DNA of 64,000 bases. Origin: Deferribacterales bacterium Deferri_01 (GTDB taxonomy: Bacteria; Chrysiogenota; Deferribacteres; Deferribacterales; Geovibrionaceae). A program made the translations under genes and the position numbers. The stretch spans positions 186,001-250,000 of the forward strand of contig LUZY01000008.1 of NCBI GenBank assembly GCA_001603805.1, read 5' to 3'. Positions 39,309 through 47,340 of this stretch are shown piece by piece (the stretch's first letter is position 1; every line of letters begins with the position of its first letter). The notes under the pieces were generated by a model. It did no database searches. It saw nothing but the letters and a program-made list of their open reading frames with translations, and was not told the DNA's origin.

Positions 39309-39680
39309 TTATTTCTTTTTCAGGCTGCCTATTCCCAGCCCGCCGCTTGTACCGGATGTGGGTTCTGCTCCTTCAGGAGCTGCTCCGGAAAGAAATTCGT
39401 CTTCAACTTCTTTATATCCTTGCTGGTAAAAATCTTCTTCCTGAGGATCAAGTTCCTTAAGCAGACGGAGAAACTCTCCTGCATGCACTTTTTCCTCATC
39501 GGCTATATCCATAAGAACCGCCTGAGCCAGCTTGTTGTCTGTTGATTCGGCAAGCTGCTGATAAAGCTGGATAGCCTCGTACTCTGCCGCTACCATAAAG
39601 CGGATTGCTCTGACAAGCTCCTGATCAGTAAGTTTGCGATCACTTTTCAAACCGCTGAAAGGATTTCCAAAATCGGGCAT
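39309..39680 (-). CDS. Encapsulated ferritin-like protein (EncFtn)
   Basis: 123 residues. Two helices carry the ferroxidase residues Glu33 (AAEYEA) and Glu63/His66 (DEEKVHAGEF), nearly the numbering of Rhodospirillum rubrum EncFtn (Glu32, Glu62, His65). After a Gly/Ser/Pro linker the C-terminus GGLGIGSLKKK is a clear encapsulin cargo-loading peptide. EncFtn oxidises Fe(II) as an annular decamer and the shell stores the mineral. Good AGGAGG before the ATG. No Fur box was recognised upstream. Confidence 0.93.
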   Translation of the reverse strand: MPDFGNPFSGLKSDRKLTDQELVRAIRFMVAAEYEAIQLYQQLAESTDNKLAQAVLMDIADEEKVHAGEFLRLLKELDPQEEDFYQQGYKEVEDEFLSGAAPEGAEPTSGTSGGLGIGSLKKK

Positions 39681-39898
39681 TTTATCCTCCTTGTCCTTTT
39701 TCCCAATGATACAATATAAATCGTGCTATTTCGCAACGATTATCCATAAGATTAATATAGTTCTATTATTAAAAAATACAAAGGATAATTTTTATTGTTT
39801 AGTCTAAGATGGGTAAAAGATTTGTTAAGCATGAAAAAGGTTGAAAATATAGTCTTTGCCGAATAATATCTTATATAATTAAACTTGTGGGGTACACA

Positions 39899-40075
39899 AT
39901 GAAACTTACTGCACCGAAATTTATTACATGGCTTCTCGGAACTTTTTTAGGTGTTCTGGGGCTTCTTATCTACTTCGGAGTGGTCAGCATCAGCATTATG
40001 TCTTTTAGCCCATTCTGGCTTATTGTTGCAGGTTTTGCCATACTCGCCGCTGCTCCTCTTTTTTCAGGACTGTAG
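39899..40075 (+). CDS. Small membrane protein, two transmembrane helices
   Basis: 58 residues from ATG 39899 (GGGG 6 bp upstream; GTG 39887 is an alternative). MKLTAPKFITW is followed by hydrophobic segments at about 11-30 and 36-56. Not recognised. It stands alone with TATAAT about 20 bp upstream and a strong terminator behind, which supports a real gene. Confidence 0.6.
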   Translation: MKLTAPKFITWLLGTFLGVLGLLIYFGVVSISIMSFSPFWLIVAGFAILAAAPLFSGL

Positions 40076-40100
40076 ATGAGGTTGAAATTTAAATAATCTT

Positions 40101-40139
40101 AAAAGCGCCATATTCAGTGCTGAATATGGCGCTTTTTTA
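40101..40139 (+). terminator. Strong terminator after the small membrane protein gene
   Basis: AAAAGCGCCATATTCAG / CTGAATATGGCGCTTTT, a 17-bp perfect stem followed by T. It may also serve the convergent regulator gene. Confidence 0.88.
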
Positions 40140-40178
40140 TCTTATTCCAAAATTTACAAGTGATACTCTAAACTGTGT

Positions 40179-40850
40179 TCAGACATACTTTCTCCATATG
40201 CCAAAAAGGATTCCTTTTAAAGGGAAAGCATTTTCCACAATGTTATAAACTTCTATAAAGCTGTTGTTTTGGCAGACGATATAGTTGTTCTTAAATATAC
40301 ACTTAACGAGGCTAAGTCCTAGGCTGTCACCATCGAAAAACCCAAGGCTGCACACCGGGATACTTCCCTTATTAACAGTAGATACTATATCCTGAATGCT
40401 GCATGGTTTTATGTACACTATATCATTCATGGTGATATAAGGGGAAAGATCATTATTGGTTATATGCAGTGCATAACAACCGTAAGTTTTGTTGGAGTAG
40501 CTATATCTGATATATCCATATGGTTTTACACTGAATTCTGCAGATGTTGCAGAATTATAAACAGGGATGTATTCATTTTCTTTATTGAGTGGTACCTGTT
40601 TTTCAATAACTGGAAAGCTGTAGTCAAAAAACTGAGGAATGTTTTCCATAGGTGCGACATGATTAAGCAGTGAGTCCACAGTAACATTGAGTATATCAGC
40701 AATAGCATTGAGTGTTTTGTAGTCCGGTTCACTTCTGCCGGAAAGGTAGTTTGATACACGTGTTTTTGTGATGCCTAATGCTTCTGTTAATTCAGACTGT
40801 TTAATGTTCTTATGTTTAAGTAGCATCCTTAAGTTATCGGAAAAGCTCAT
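40179..40850 (-). CDS. CI/LexA-like regulator (HTH_XRE plus degenerate S24 domain), copy 1
   Basis: 223 residues from ATG 40850; GTG 40865 is an alternative, and neither has ideal ribosome-site spacing. HTH_XRE at about 8-62 (KNIKQSELTEALGITKTRVSNYLSG), then an S24-like C-terminal domain. The catalytic segment, GDSMxP in LexA/CI, reads NNDLSPYI: Ser replaced by Asp; a Lys in LGLSLVKC remains. Self-cleavage is therefore unlikely. Same architecture as the protein at 43108-43839; together they flank aspA and the pirin gene. Confidence 0.8.
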   Translation of the reverse strand: MSFSDNLRMLLKHKNIKQSELTEALGITKTRVSNYLSGRSEPDYKTLNAIADILNVTVDSLLNHVAPMENIPQFFDYSFPVIEKQVPLNKENEYIPVYNSATSAEFSVKPYGYIRYSYSNKTYGCYALHITNNDLSPYITMNDIVYIKPCSIQDIVSTVNKGSIPVCSLGFFDGDSLGLSLVKCIFKNNYIVCQNNSFIEVYNIVENAFPLKGILFGIWRKYV

Positions 40851-40888
40851 ATTTTTAAATTTCACTCCTCTGTCAGTTTCCGCTTTTG

Positions 40889-40900
40889 GTTAACAAATAT
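40889..40900. promoter_or_regulatory. Shared 12-mer upstream of regulator copy 1
   Basis: GTTAACAAATAT, identical to 44337-44348 upstream of dcu. Both lie in promoter regions of the C4-dicarboxylate module, so a common operator is possible. GTTAAC is itself a palindrome. Confidence 0.35.
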
Positions 40901-40946
40901 CAGATATACATTGCAATTTAGTGAATAATTAGCCAAAGAGCAAGTT

Positions 40947-42368
40947 TCATAAATCCAGTTTTGTCTGAGAGATCATCTCCGCAGTTTTCTGCATATCTGT
41001 AAGAGTAAGAGGATTTAACAGCTTTTCAGCCTGCTGCTTATTCATTACATTGAGCTTGAGTGCTGCTTCTTTTACGCTTATTCCTTCTTCAGATGCTTTT
41101 GCAGCAACTTCCGAGCCGGCGGAGTACCCCGAAATGGAAGCAATAACACAGCTCAAAGCTGTACTTTTTTCAACGTCTTCCAAACACTTATTGCTGTTTA
41201 CAGTTATGCCGCTGATGCATCTTGTGGCAAATATATGTGCTGATCTGGTGATGAGTTTGAATGATTCAAACAGGTTTCTGGAGATAACCATTTCCCATAC
41301 ATTCAGATCCATTTCGCCGCCTTCTGTAGCCATTGTTATTGCAAAATCGTTACCACATACCTGATAGCCAATCTGATTTATCATCTCAGGAATAACAGGG
41401 TTAATTTTTCCGGGCATTATGGAGGAACCGGGCTGTACTGCCGGAAGATATATTTCACAAAATCCTCCTCTTGGACCGGAAGAATATATTCTCAAGTCTG
41501 TTGCGATTTTTGAGAGACCTGTGGCGATACTCTTGAGCTGTCCGGAAAGCCTCACGTAGAAATCTGCATTGGACATTCCGTCGAAAAAATTTTCTTCCGG
41601 AGTAAGATTAAGGTCATAGATTTTGCCCAGCTCTCTATAAACATTTTCGAGGTATTTTGGGTAAGTTCCTAACCCTGTCCCTACTGCTGTTCCACCTAAT
41701 GGGAGCTGAAGACATTCTTCTCTGAAAGAGTTCAGGTAAGCGCGATTTCTCTTGAGAAAGTCTCTATATGCGGAAAATTCCTGTCCGAATGTTATAGGTA
41801 GTGCATCCTGAAGGCATGTTCTGCTCAGCTTAACTTCATTTTTAAACTGTTTTGCCTTGTCGGCAAATGCTTTTTCGAGCAGCTCAAGGCTTTTGTCAGC
41901 TCTTTCTATTTCTTTGTAGCAAGTAATCTTCATAACAGAAGGTATTACATCATTCGTTGACTGCCCCATGTTCACATGGGTATTGGGATGTACACGTTCA
42001 TAGCCTTTGCTTCCCGTTATTATCTCATTTGCACGGTTTGCAAGCACCTCATTCATATTCATATTAAAGGAAGTTCCTCCGCCTCCCTGAAATACATCCA
42101 CGGGAAACTGATCTGCAAAGCAAAGGTTTGCCGCTTCTTCCGCAGCTTTCACAATGGCATTACAAATCTTATCAGGCAGGTGGCCTATTGAGTTGTTGGC
42201 AAGTGCTGCCGCCATTTTGATCAAGGCAAGATTCCGTATCATTTCTGGAAGATCGTTTGTTGTCTGATCCGAAACATGAAAATTGTCCAGCGCCCTTTTA
42301 GTTTGAACACCATAGTAAGCGTTGTCAGGGAGCATTAGGAAACCAAGAGTGTCAACTTCTTTTCTCAT
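40947..42368 (-). CDS. aspA: Aspartate ammonia-lyase, copy 1
   Basis: 473 residues from ATG 42368 (AAGGAGG upstream); the open frame extends to 42407 without a ribosome site. Features of the aspartase branch of the aspartase/fumarase family: DVFQGGGGTSFNMNMNEV, NTHVNMGQSTNDVIPS and the signature GSSIMPGKINPVIPEM. It releases ammonia from aspartate to give fumarate. Its start lies within the last bases of the pirin gene (overlap to 42373 close), one operon with it and the regulator at 43108. A second aspartase is at 45723. Confidence 0.85.
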   Translation of the reverse strand: MRKEVDTLGFLMLPDNAYYGVQTKRALDNFHVSDQTTNDLPEMIRNLALIKMAAALANNSIGHLPDKICNAIVKAAEEAANLCFADQFPVDVFQGGGGTSFNMNMNEVLANRANEIITGSKGYERVHPNTHVNMGQSTNDVIPSVMKITCYKEIERADKSLELLEKAFADKAKQFKNEVKLSRTCLQDALPITFGQEFSAYRDFLKRNRAYLNSFREECLQLPLGGTAVGTGLGTYPKYLENVYRELGKIYDLNLTPEENFFDGMSNADFYVRLSGQLKSIATGLSKIATDLRIYSSGPRGGFCEIYLPAVQPGSSIMPGKINPVIPEMINQIGYQVCGNDFAITMATEGGEMDLNVWEMVISRNLFESFKLITRSAHIFATRCISGITVNSNKCLEDVEKSTALSCVIASISGYSAGSEVAAKASEEGISVKEAALKLNVMNKQQAEKLLNPLTLTDMQKTAEMISQTKLDL

Positions 42369-42372
42369 TATA

Positions 42373-43095
42373 TCAGCCCTCCTTGAGCGAATTCGGGATA
42401 TCCACAAGGATAATTTCCGACTTTTCCAAAGGTGTAACGGTCATAGGCTCATTCTCAACTCTGGCATGTCCTCCTGCTTTAATTACGATACCGTTCAGAT
42501 CAATGCTTCCTGATATAACAAAAAGAAGCTGATGGGTGTGCTGAGATGTGAATGAAAATTTGCGAAGTTCGCTGAAATATGCCCTGTATATTGTGCCGAG
42601 TGAATTGAACCTGACCGGTGATTCGGGGTTTAGTTGCCCTGAGAGAGATTCGGACACAACAGGGAAAAATTTATTTGTATATAATTGTCTGTCAAAGTGT
42701 TTAATTTCCTGAGAAGGTGTGAGCTTCGCCATAACAGGCGGCAACCATATGGTTATGTAGCGCAGAGGATCTGTGCTGTTGTTATATGCGGAGCGCGCTA
42801 ATCCTGAACCGGCAGATATTCTGTGGACATCGCCGGGGTAGAGGATATTTTCATTCCCAAGGCTGTCTTTGTGTGTCATCTGCCCTTCCAAAACTATGTA
42901 TATAAGCTCCATATCCTGATGTGGGTGGGTAGGAAAGCCGTGACCGGGCAGAATTGTATATTCATTGAAGATAGCCAGTATTCCGAAAGATACGTTGTCA
43001 GAGTCAAAGTAGTTTAGGAAAGAAAACAATGAGTAATACTGTATCCATTCATAATCTGTATAGTGAGTATCTTCGCGCCTGGTTACATTTATCAT
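42373..43095 (-). CDS. Pirin-family cupin protein with incomplete metal site
   Basis: 240 residues, two cupin domains. The pirin motif HGFPTHPHQDMELIY keeps two His ligands (His57, His59). The second ligand motif, usually HSE, reads LARSAYN: Arg101 and Ala103 replace the metal-binding His and Glu. An iron-dependent quercetinase or redox function is therefore doubtful; a ligand-binding or structural role is possible. Located between an S24-like regulator and aspA in one operon, suggesting a role in C4-acid metabolism or its control. Confidence 0.8.
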   Translation of the reverse strand: MINVTRREDTHYTDYEWIQYYSLFSFLNYFDSDNVSFGILAIFNEYTILPGHGFPTHPHQDMELIYIVLEGQMTHKDSLGNENILYPGDVHRISAGSGLARSAYNNSTDPLRYITIWLPPVMAKLTPSQEIKHFDRQLYTNKFFPVVSESLSGQLNPESPVRFNSLGTIYRAYFSELRKFSFTSQHTHQLLFVISGSIDLNGIVIKAGGHARVENEPMTVTPLEKSEIILVDIPNSLKEG

Positions 43096-43107
43096 TTGAA
43101 TCTCCTT

Positions 43108-43839
43108 TTATAACAGTGAATTAATGATCATTTGAGACCTTTCCGAGCGCCATATTCCTATTACAAAACCTACTATAGGCTCAAAAATAGTCCGTTCCAT
43201 GTTGTAGATAATAGGGGGGCATTTATAATCATTTGAGCCGCACAGTAAAATATTATCCACGATTGAACATCTCTTGATTGCCAACCCTACTTCATCTGAG
43301 TGGTGAAACCTAATTGCGTAAAGGTTATTTATGGGGATTACCGAGTGGAGGAAGAAAGATGGCTGCACATATGCGATATCACCTGGTTGAAGTTCTGGAG
43401 CCATGGTATCGTCATTAACAAGAAGGGCGTAGTGTTTCCGGTAGCCTATGCTGGAGATGCTTTTTTTTCTGACTTTCAGCCACCCCAGAGGCTTGGGGCT
43501 CACGTTTTCCGGTTTATCCTTAAAAGAGGACACTGACAGGTATATAGGAATCCACTGGGCGTCACTTTCAGTTTCGGGTGGTTTAGCACCACCCTTTACT
43601 ATTTCAGGATTAGGTTCATTCTGATGAACAAACCCTGCGCCGGAAGAACGCCCAAGCATTTGATCCACCGATACATTAAAAAAAGATGCAATGTCTTTCA
43701 GCATGTCAAAACCGGGTTCACTTCTTCCTGAAATGTAGTTATTAAGCCTTGATCTGGTTATACCGAGCTTCTCGGCAAGGTAAACCTGAGAGATATCTCT
43801 GTCAGAAATTAATTCCTTTAATACTTCGCAAAAAACCAT
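43108..43839 (-). CDS. CI/LexA-like regulator (HTH_XRE plus degenerate S24 domain), copy 2
   Basis: 243 residues. HTH_XRE at about 8-62 (RDISQVYLAEKLGITRSRLNNYISG), a linker, then the S24 fold. The catalytic motif reads VNDDTMAPELQPGD, with Thr in place of Ser; a Lys remains in VGLAIKRC. Paralogue of the gene at 40179. First gene of the operon with the pirin-like gene and aspA, and divergent from dcu-aspA, so the 548-bp gap is its likely target. Confidence 0.82.
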   Translation of the reverse strand: MVFCEVLKELISDRDISQVYLAEKLGITRSRLNNYISGRSEPGFDMLKDIASFFNVSVDQMLGRSSGAGFVHQNEPNPEIVKGGAKPPETESDAQWIPIYLSVSSFKDKPENVSPKPLGWLKVRKKSISSIGYRKHYALLVNDDTMAPELQPGDIAYVQPSFFLHSVIPINNLYAIRFHHSDEVGLAIKRCSIVDNILLCGSNDYKCPPIIYNMERTIFEPIVGFVIGIWRSERSQMIINSLL

Positions 43840-44321
43840 ATCGTCCGCCTGTCATATTTTGTAGCTTTAAGATCTGACAGCCAAGCAGTGGGATATGCTT
43901 CCTCAGCAGGCGATGCTTAAAGCGAAAAAAAATATAGTATTAGTTATTGCATGTTTAGAGTTATCTTTAGTCTATATATTAACATAATTGTATTGTTAAG
44001 TCAAAATACTATAATAAACATCCTTAAGTTTTATCTTTAGATACTTTATCGTATGATTTTATATGCATTAATTTTTGTTCGAAAGCTCCAATTAATTCCT
44101 TTTTGTGGATTTTTATTAAGATTACTTGGCTATAGTTCTAGTTTATTAATTATTTAAACGATAGGCGATGCGTGAATTCATGTGTGCAGAAAATATATCT
44201 TAGCAATATTTGTTTTAATAAACGATACATCGCTGGCGGCTGTATGTTGCAATAATGCTTATTTTCTAAATTAAGTTCAATTTTTGTTTACATGAATATT
44301 TTTTAGACGTAGTATCTATTA

Positions 44322-44331
44322 ACGATATCGT
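44322..44331. promoter_or_regulatory. Candidate operator near dcu
   Basis: ACGATATCGT, perfect 10-bp palindrome 56 bp before the dcu ATG, best member of the CGATA motif group in this region. Confidence 0.4.
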
Positions 44332-44336
44332 CAAAT

Positions 44337-44348
44337 GTTAACAAATAT
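44337..44348. promoter_or_regulatory. Shared 12-mer upstream of dcu
   Basis: GTTAACAAATAT, identical to 40889-40900 upstream of the other regulator gene. Confidence 0.35.
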
Positions 44349-44387
44349 ATGAAACGCATAGTCTATGTATATAGTTAGGAGGAGATC

Positions 44388-45710
44388 ATGATATCTTTTT
44401 GGATACAATTCGTAGTATTCTTCGCCTGCATTATAGTTGGAGCGCGCCTTGGGGGCGTAGGGCTTGGTATGATGGGAGCTGTCGGATTAGTAATATTTAC
44501 TTTTATTTTCAACCTTCAACCTGCATCACCACCAATTGCTGTAATGTTGATTATTGCAGCTGTTATCACGGCTGCCTCTACTTTGCAGGCTGCTGGCGGT
44601 CTGGACTTTCTTGTACTGCTTGCGGAAAAAATTCTGAGGAAGCATCCTGAAAGAGTTACTTTTATGGGGCCAATAGTCACTTACTTTTTTACTCTTTTTG
44701 CAGGTACTGGTTATGTCGGATTTGCAATTTTCCCTGTTATTGCTGAAGTTGCCCGTGAAGCGGGAGTAAGACCTGAACGTCCTCTCTCAATATCGGTAAT
44801 TGCATCACAGCAGGCAATTACGGCAAGCCCTATGAGTGCTGCTACTGCGGCTATGGTGGGTATTCTTGCTCCCGCAGGGGTAACGCTAGGACAGATCATG
44901 CTTGTGTGTATCCCTGCAACATTAATAGGGATACTTGTCGGCGCTGTTTCTGTTTATAAAAAAGGGAAAGAACTTTTAGATGACCCGGAATATCAGCGCA
45001 GAATAGCAGACGGTGAACTGGTAAAAGCAGAACAAATGAAAGAAGGGGCTGTTGTTACCAAAGAAGCAAAGCGTTCAGTATACCTTTTTACTTTGATTAT
45101 TGTTGCCGTTATTGTGTTCGGCACATTTAAATCTCTTCTTCCTTCATGGGAAGTTGACGGAGCAACTGTCACTCTTTCTATTCCTCATGTTATAGAGATG
45201 ATGATGCTCGGATTTGCGGGAATTATTGTTATTTCCTGTAAGGTCCGTACTGGTGAAATTATTAAAAGTTCAATCTTTCAGGCTGGTATGATGGGAGTTG
45301 TGGCAGTATTTGGTGTTGCATGGATGGGCGATACATTCTTTACTGCGCACAGAGAACTTTTCATCACTTACCTTGCTTCACTTGTACAGAGTGCACCATG
45401 GCTCTATGCAGTAGCGCTGTTTTTTCTTTCAGCTCTACTCTTCAGCCAGGGAGCGACAGTCAGAGCGCTTATGCCTTTTGGAATGAGTTTGGGGCTTTCC
45501 GTACCTGCGCTTATCGGTATGTTCCCAGCGGTTAACGGATACTTCTTCATACCCACATCACCCCCAACTCTGGGTGCAATCGCCTTTGACAGAACAGGGA
45601 CAACGACTATGGGACGCTATCTCTTTGATCACAGTTTTATGAGGCCTGGTGTTATTTCTATTATAGTATCGGTCTCAGTCGGTTTATTACTTGCAAATTT
45701 AATTATATAA
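44388..45710 (+). CDS. Anaerobic C4-dicarboxylate transporter, Dcu family
   Basis: 440 residues, about 10-12 membrane helices. N-terminal FACIIVGARLGGVGLGMMG, ISVIASQQAITASPMSAATAAM and the C-terminal TSPPTLGAIAFDRTGTT match DcuA/DcuB carriers. These exchange fumarate, aspartate or malate for succinate under anaerobic conditions. AGGAGGAG precedes the ATG. The aspartase gene follows 12 bp downstream, so aspartate uptake or aspartate/succinate exchange is the likely role. DcuA versus DcuB cannot be settled by eye. Confidence 0.92.
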   Translation: MISFWIQFVVFFACIIVGARLGGVGLGMMGAVGLVIFTFIFNLQPASPPIAVMLIIAAVITAASTLQAAGGLDFLVLLAEKILRKHPERVTFMGPIVTYFFTLFAGTGYVGFAIFPVIAEVAREAGVRPERPLSISVIASQQAITASPMSAATAAMVGILAPAGVTLGQIMLVCIPATLIGILVGAVSVYKKGKELLDDPEYQRRIADGELVKAEQMKEGAVVTKEAKRSVYLFTLIIVAVIVFGTFKSLLPSWEVDGATVTLSIPHVIEMMMLGFAGIIVISCKVRTGEIIKSSIFQAGMMGVVAVFGVAWMGDTFFTAHRELFITYLASLVQSAPWLYAVALFFLSALLFSQGATVRALMPFGMSLGLSVPALIGMFPAVNGYFFIPTSPPTLGAIAFDRTGTTTMGRYLFDHSFMRPGVISIIVSVSVGLLLANLII

Positions 45711-45722
45711 AGGAGGAATAAA

Positions 45723-47150
45723 ATGCGAATAGAACATGATGCACTTGGTGACATGGAGTTATCTGATGATGTTTATTATGGCATTCAGGCTGCGCGTGCA
45801 ACTGAAAACTGCGATATTTCAGGGTTAATTCTTGATGATTATCCTGATTATGTTAATTCGGTTGCAATCATAAAAAAAGCTGCGGCATTAGCTAATAAGG
45901 AAATAGGGGCGTTGGCTCCTGAAAAAGCTGATGCTATAGCACAGGCAGTTGATGAAATAGTTGCCGGAAAAATGAAAGGCAATTTCCCCATCAACATTTT
46001 CAGAGGTGGTGGCGGCACACCTTTGAACATGAACGTGAACGAAGTTATAGCTAACAGAGCAAATGAACTGTTAACTGGTAAGAAAGGCAGTGATGCTGTT
46101 CATCCTAATACTCATGTCAATATGGGGCAGTCGACTAATGATGTTATACCGACTGCGATGAAACTTCTTGTTTACAAACAAATAGAAAAACTGGTCAAGG
46201 TTATACCCGTTCTTGAGGATGCTCTGCTGGCAAAGATCGAAGAATTTAAAGATGTTATTAAACTCGGCAGAACATGCATGAATGATGCCGTTCCTATGAC
46301 TCTTGGACAGGAATTTTCAGGTTACTATGAACTGATTAAAAGAAACCGCATCAGCCTTGAAACTGCTAAGGCAGGCTGGGCAAAAGGGATTCTCGGAGCT
46401 ACAGCAGTTGGGACAGGAATGGGTGTTATGCCTGGCTATATTGAAGCTGTTTATAAACACTTGAGCAACATTTTCGGTACTGAGGTGAAAAAGGATAAAA
46501 ACTTCTTTGACGGTATGCAGAACAGCGACGGATTCATTGTTATTTCAGGTCAGCTCAAAACTCTGGCTTCCGCCGTGGCAAAAATAGCTATTGATCTGAG
46601 AATACTTGCATCCGGTCCACGGGCAGGTTTTGGAGAAATAACAATACCCGCTGTTCAGCCGGGGTCGTCTATAATGCCAGGGAAAATAAACCCTGTAATG
46701 CCTGAACTTATTATTCAGATACTACAACAGATAACAGGCAATGATGTTGCGGTCAGTGTGGCATGCAGTATGAATGAGCTTGAGATCAATCCATGGGAAC
46801 CTGTGATGATTAAAAACATTATGGAGTCGTTTGAACTTCTCACAAAGGGTATTCCGCTGTTTACTGAAAAATGTATTAAAGGCATTGAGGCTAACGCAGA
46901 AAAAAGCTTTGAAGATGCGGAAATATCAACATCTTTGGCAACAATGATTTCTGCTCTCCTCGGTTACAAAGAGGGAAGCAAGATCGCTAAAACTGCAAAT
47001 GCCAAAGGTCAGTCCGTTAAGCAGGTTGCTATCGAAGAAAAAGTGCTTACATTGGAAGAAGCAGAAGAGATTTTTGACCTCAAGACACTGACAGATATAG
47101 ATAAAATGCAAGAACTTTTAAAAAAATTCAGCTACCTTCGTAAAATATAG
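45723..47150 (+). CDS. aspA: Aspartate ammonia-lyase, copy 2
   Basis: 475 residues. NIFRGGGGTPLNMNVNEV, HPNTHVNMGQSTNDVIPT and GSSIMPGKINPVMPEL place it with aspartases. It differs clearly from copy 1 (for example SMNELEINPWEPV against GGEMDLNVWEMVI), so it is not a recent tandem duplication. AAAGGAGG precedes the ATG. Co-transcribed with dcu: uptake then deamination of aspartate to fumarate. Another lyase of the same superfamily remains possible. Confidence 0.85.
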   Translation: MRIEHDALGDMELSDDVYYGIQAARATENCDISGLILDDYPDYVNSVAIIKKAAALANKEIGALAPEKADAIAQAVDEIVAGKMKGNFPINIFRGGGGTPLNMNVNEVIANRANELLTGKKGSDAVHPNTHVNMGQSTNDVIPTAMKLLVYKQIEKLVKVIPVLEDALLAKIEEFKDVIKLGRTCMNDAVPMTLGQEFSGYYELIKRNRISLETAKAGWAKGILGATAVGTGMGVMPGYIEAVYKHLSNIFGTEVKKDKNFFDGMQNSDGFIVISGQLKTLASAVAKIAIDLRILASGPRAGFGEITIPAVQPGSSIMPGKINPVMPELIIQILQQITGNDVAVSVACSMNELEINPWEPVMIKNIMESFELLTKGIPLFTEKCIKGIEANAEKSFEDAEISTSLATMISALLGYKEGSKIAKTANAKGQSVKQVAIEEKVLTLEEAEEIFDLKTLTDIDKMQELLKKFSYLRKI

Positions 47151-47160
47151 CTGGCAGATG

Positions 47161-47198
47161 CCTCAAGGTTTTTATTGTAAAGCCTTGAGGCGCTTTTA
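47161..47198 (+). terminator. Terminator after dcu-aspA
   Basis: CCTCAAGG ... CCTTGAGG stem, then CGCTTTTAAC. Confidence 0.7.
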
Positions 47199-47285
47199 AC
47201 CATCAAGCAGTTAATGATTAAAATAATACCAGTAATATTAAACAGGGGAGTATTGAATCTGATCGGATTTGTCTTCCGGCAATAA

Positions 47286-47324
47286 AAAAAGGCGGCTTCC
47301 TTTTCAGGGAGCCGCCTTATATTT
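47286..47324 (-). terminator. Terminator after the 11-haem cytochrome gene
   Basis: AAGGCGGCTTCC TTTTC AGGGAGCCGCCTT stem with an A-run on its left (T-run on the minus strand). Confidence 0.8.
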
Positions 47325-47340
47325 TTGTCTGTTTTTTAGA

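Larger units (their letters stand above)
43840..44387. promoter_or_regulatory. 548-bp AT-rich divergent regulatory region of the dicarboxylate module
   Basis: No ORF is credible. It holds a repeated CGATA/TATCG motif: TATCGTA near 44048, ACGATAGGCGATG near 44158, CGATACATCG near 44223 (palindrome) and ACGATATCGT at 44322-44331 (perfect palindrome). There is also a repeated TTATCTTTAG near 43961 and 44031, and the GTTAACAAATAT 12-mer at 44337-44348. The length and repeats suggest complex control of dcu and of the opposite operon. Confidence 0.5.

Noticed and set aside
40179-43839. Prophage remnant because of the CI-like repressors
   Set aside because: No integrase, structural, excision or attachment features; the neighbours are metabolic genes.
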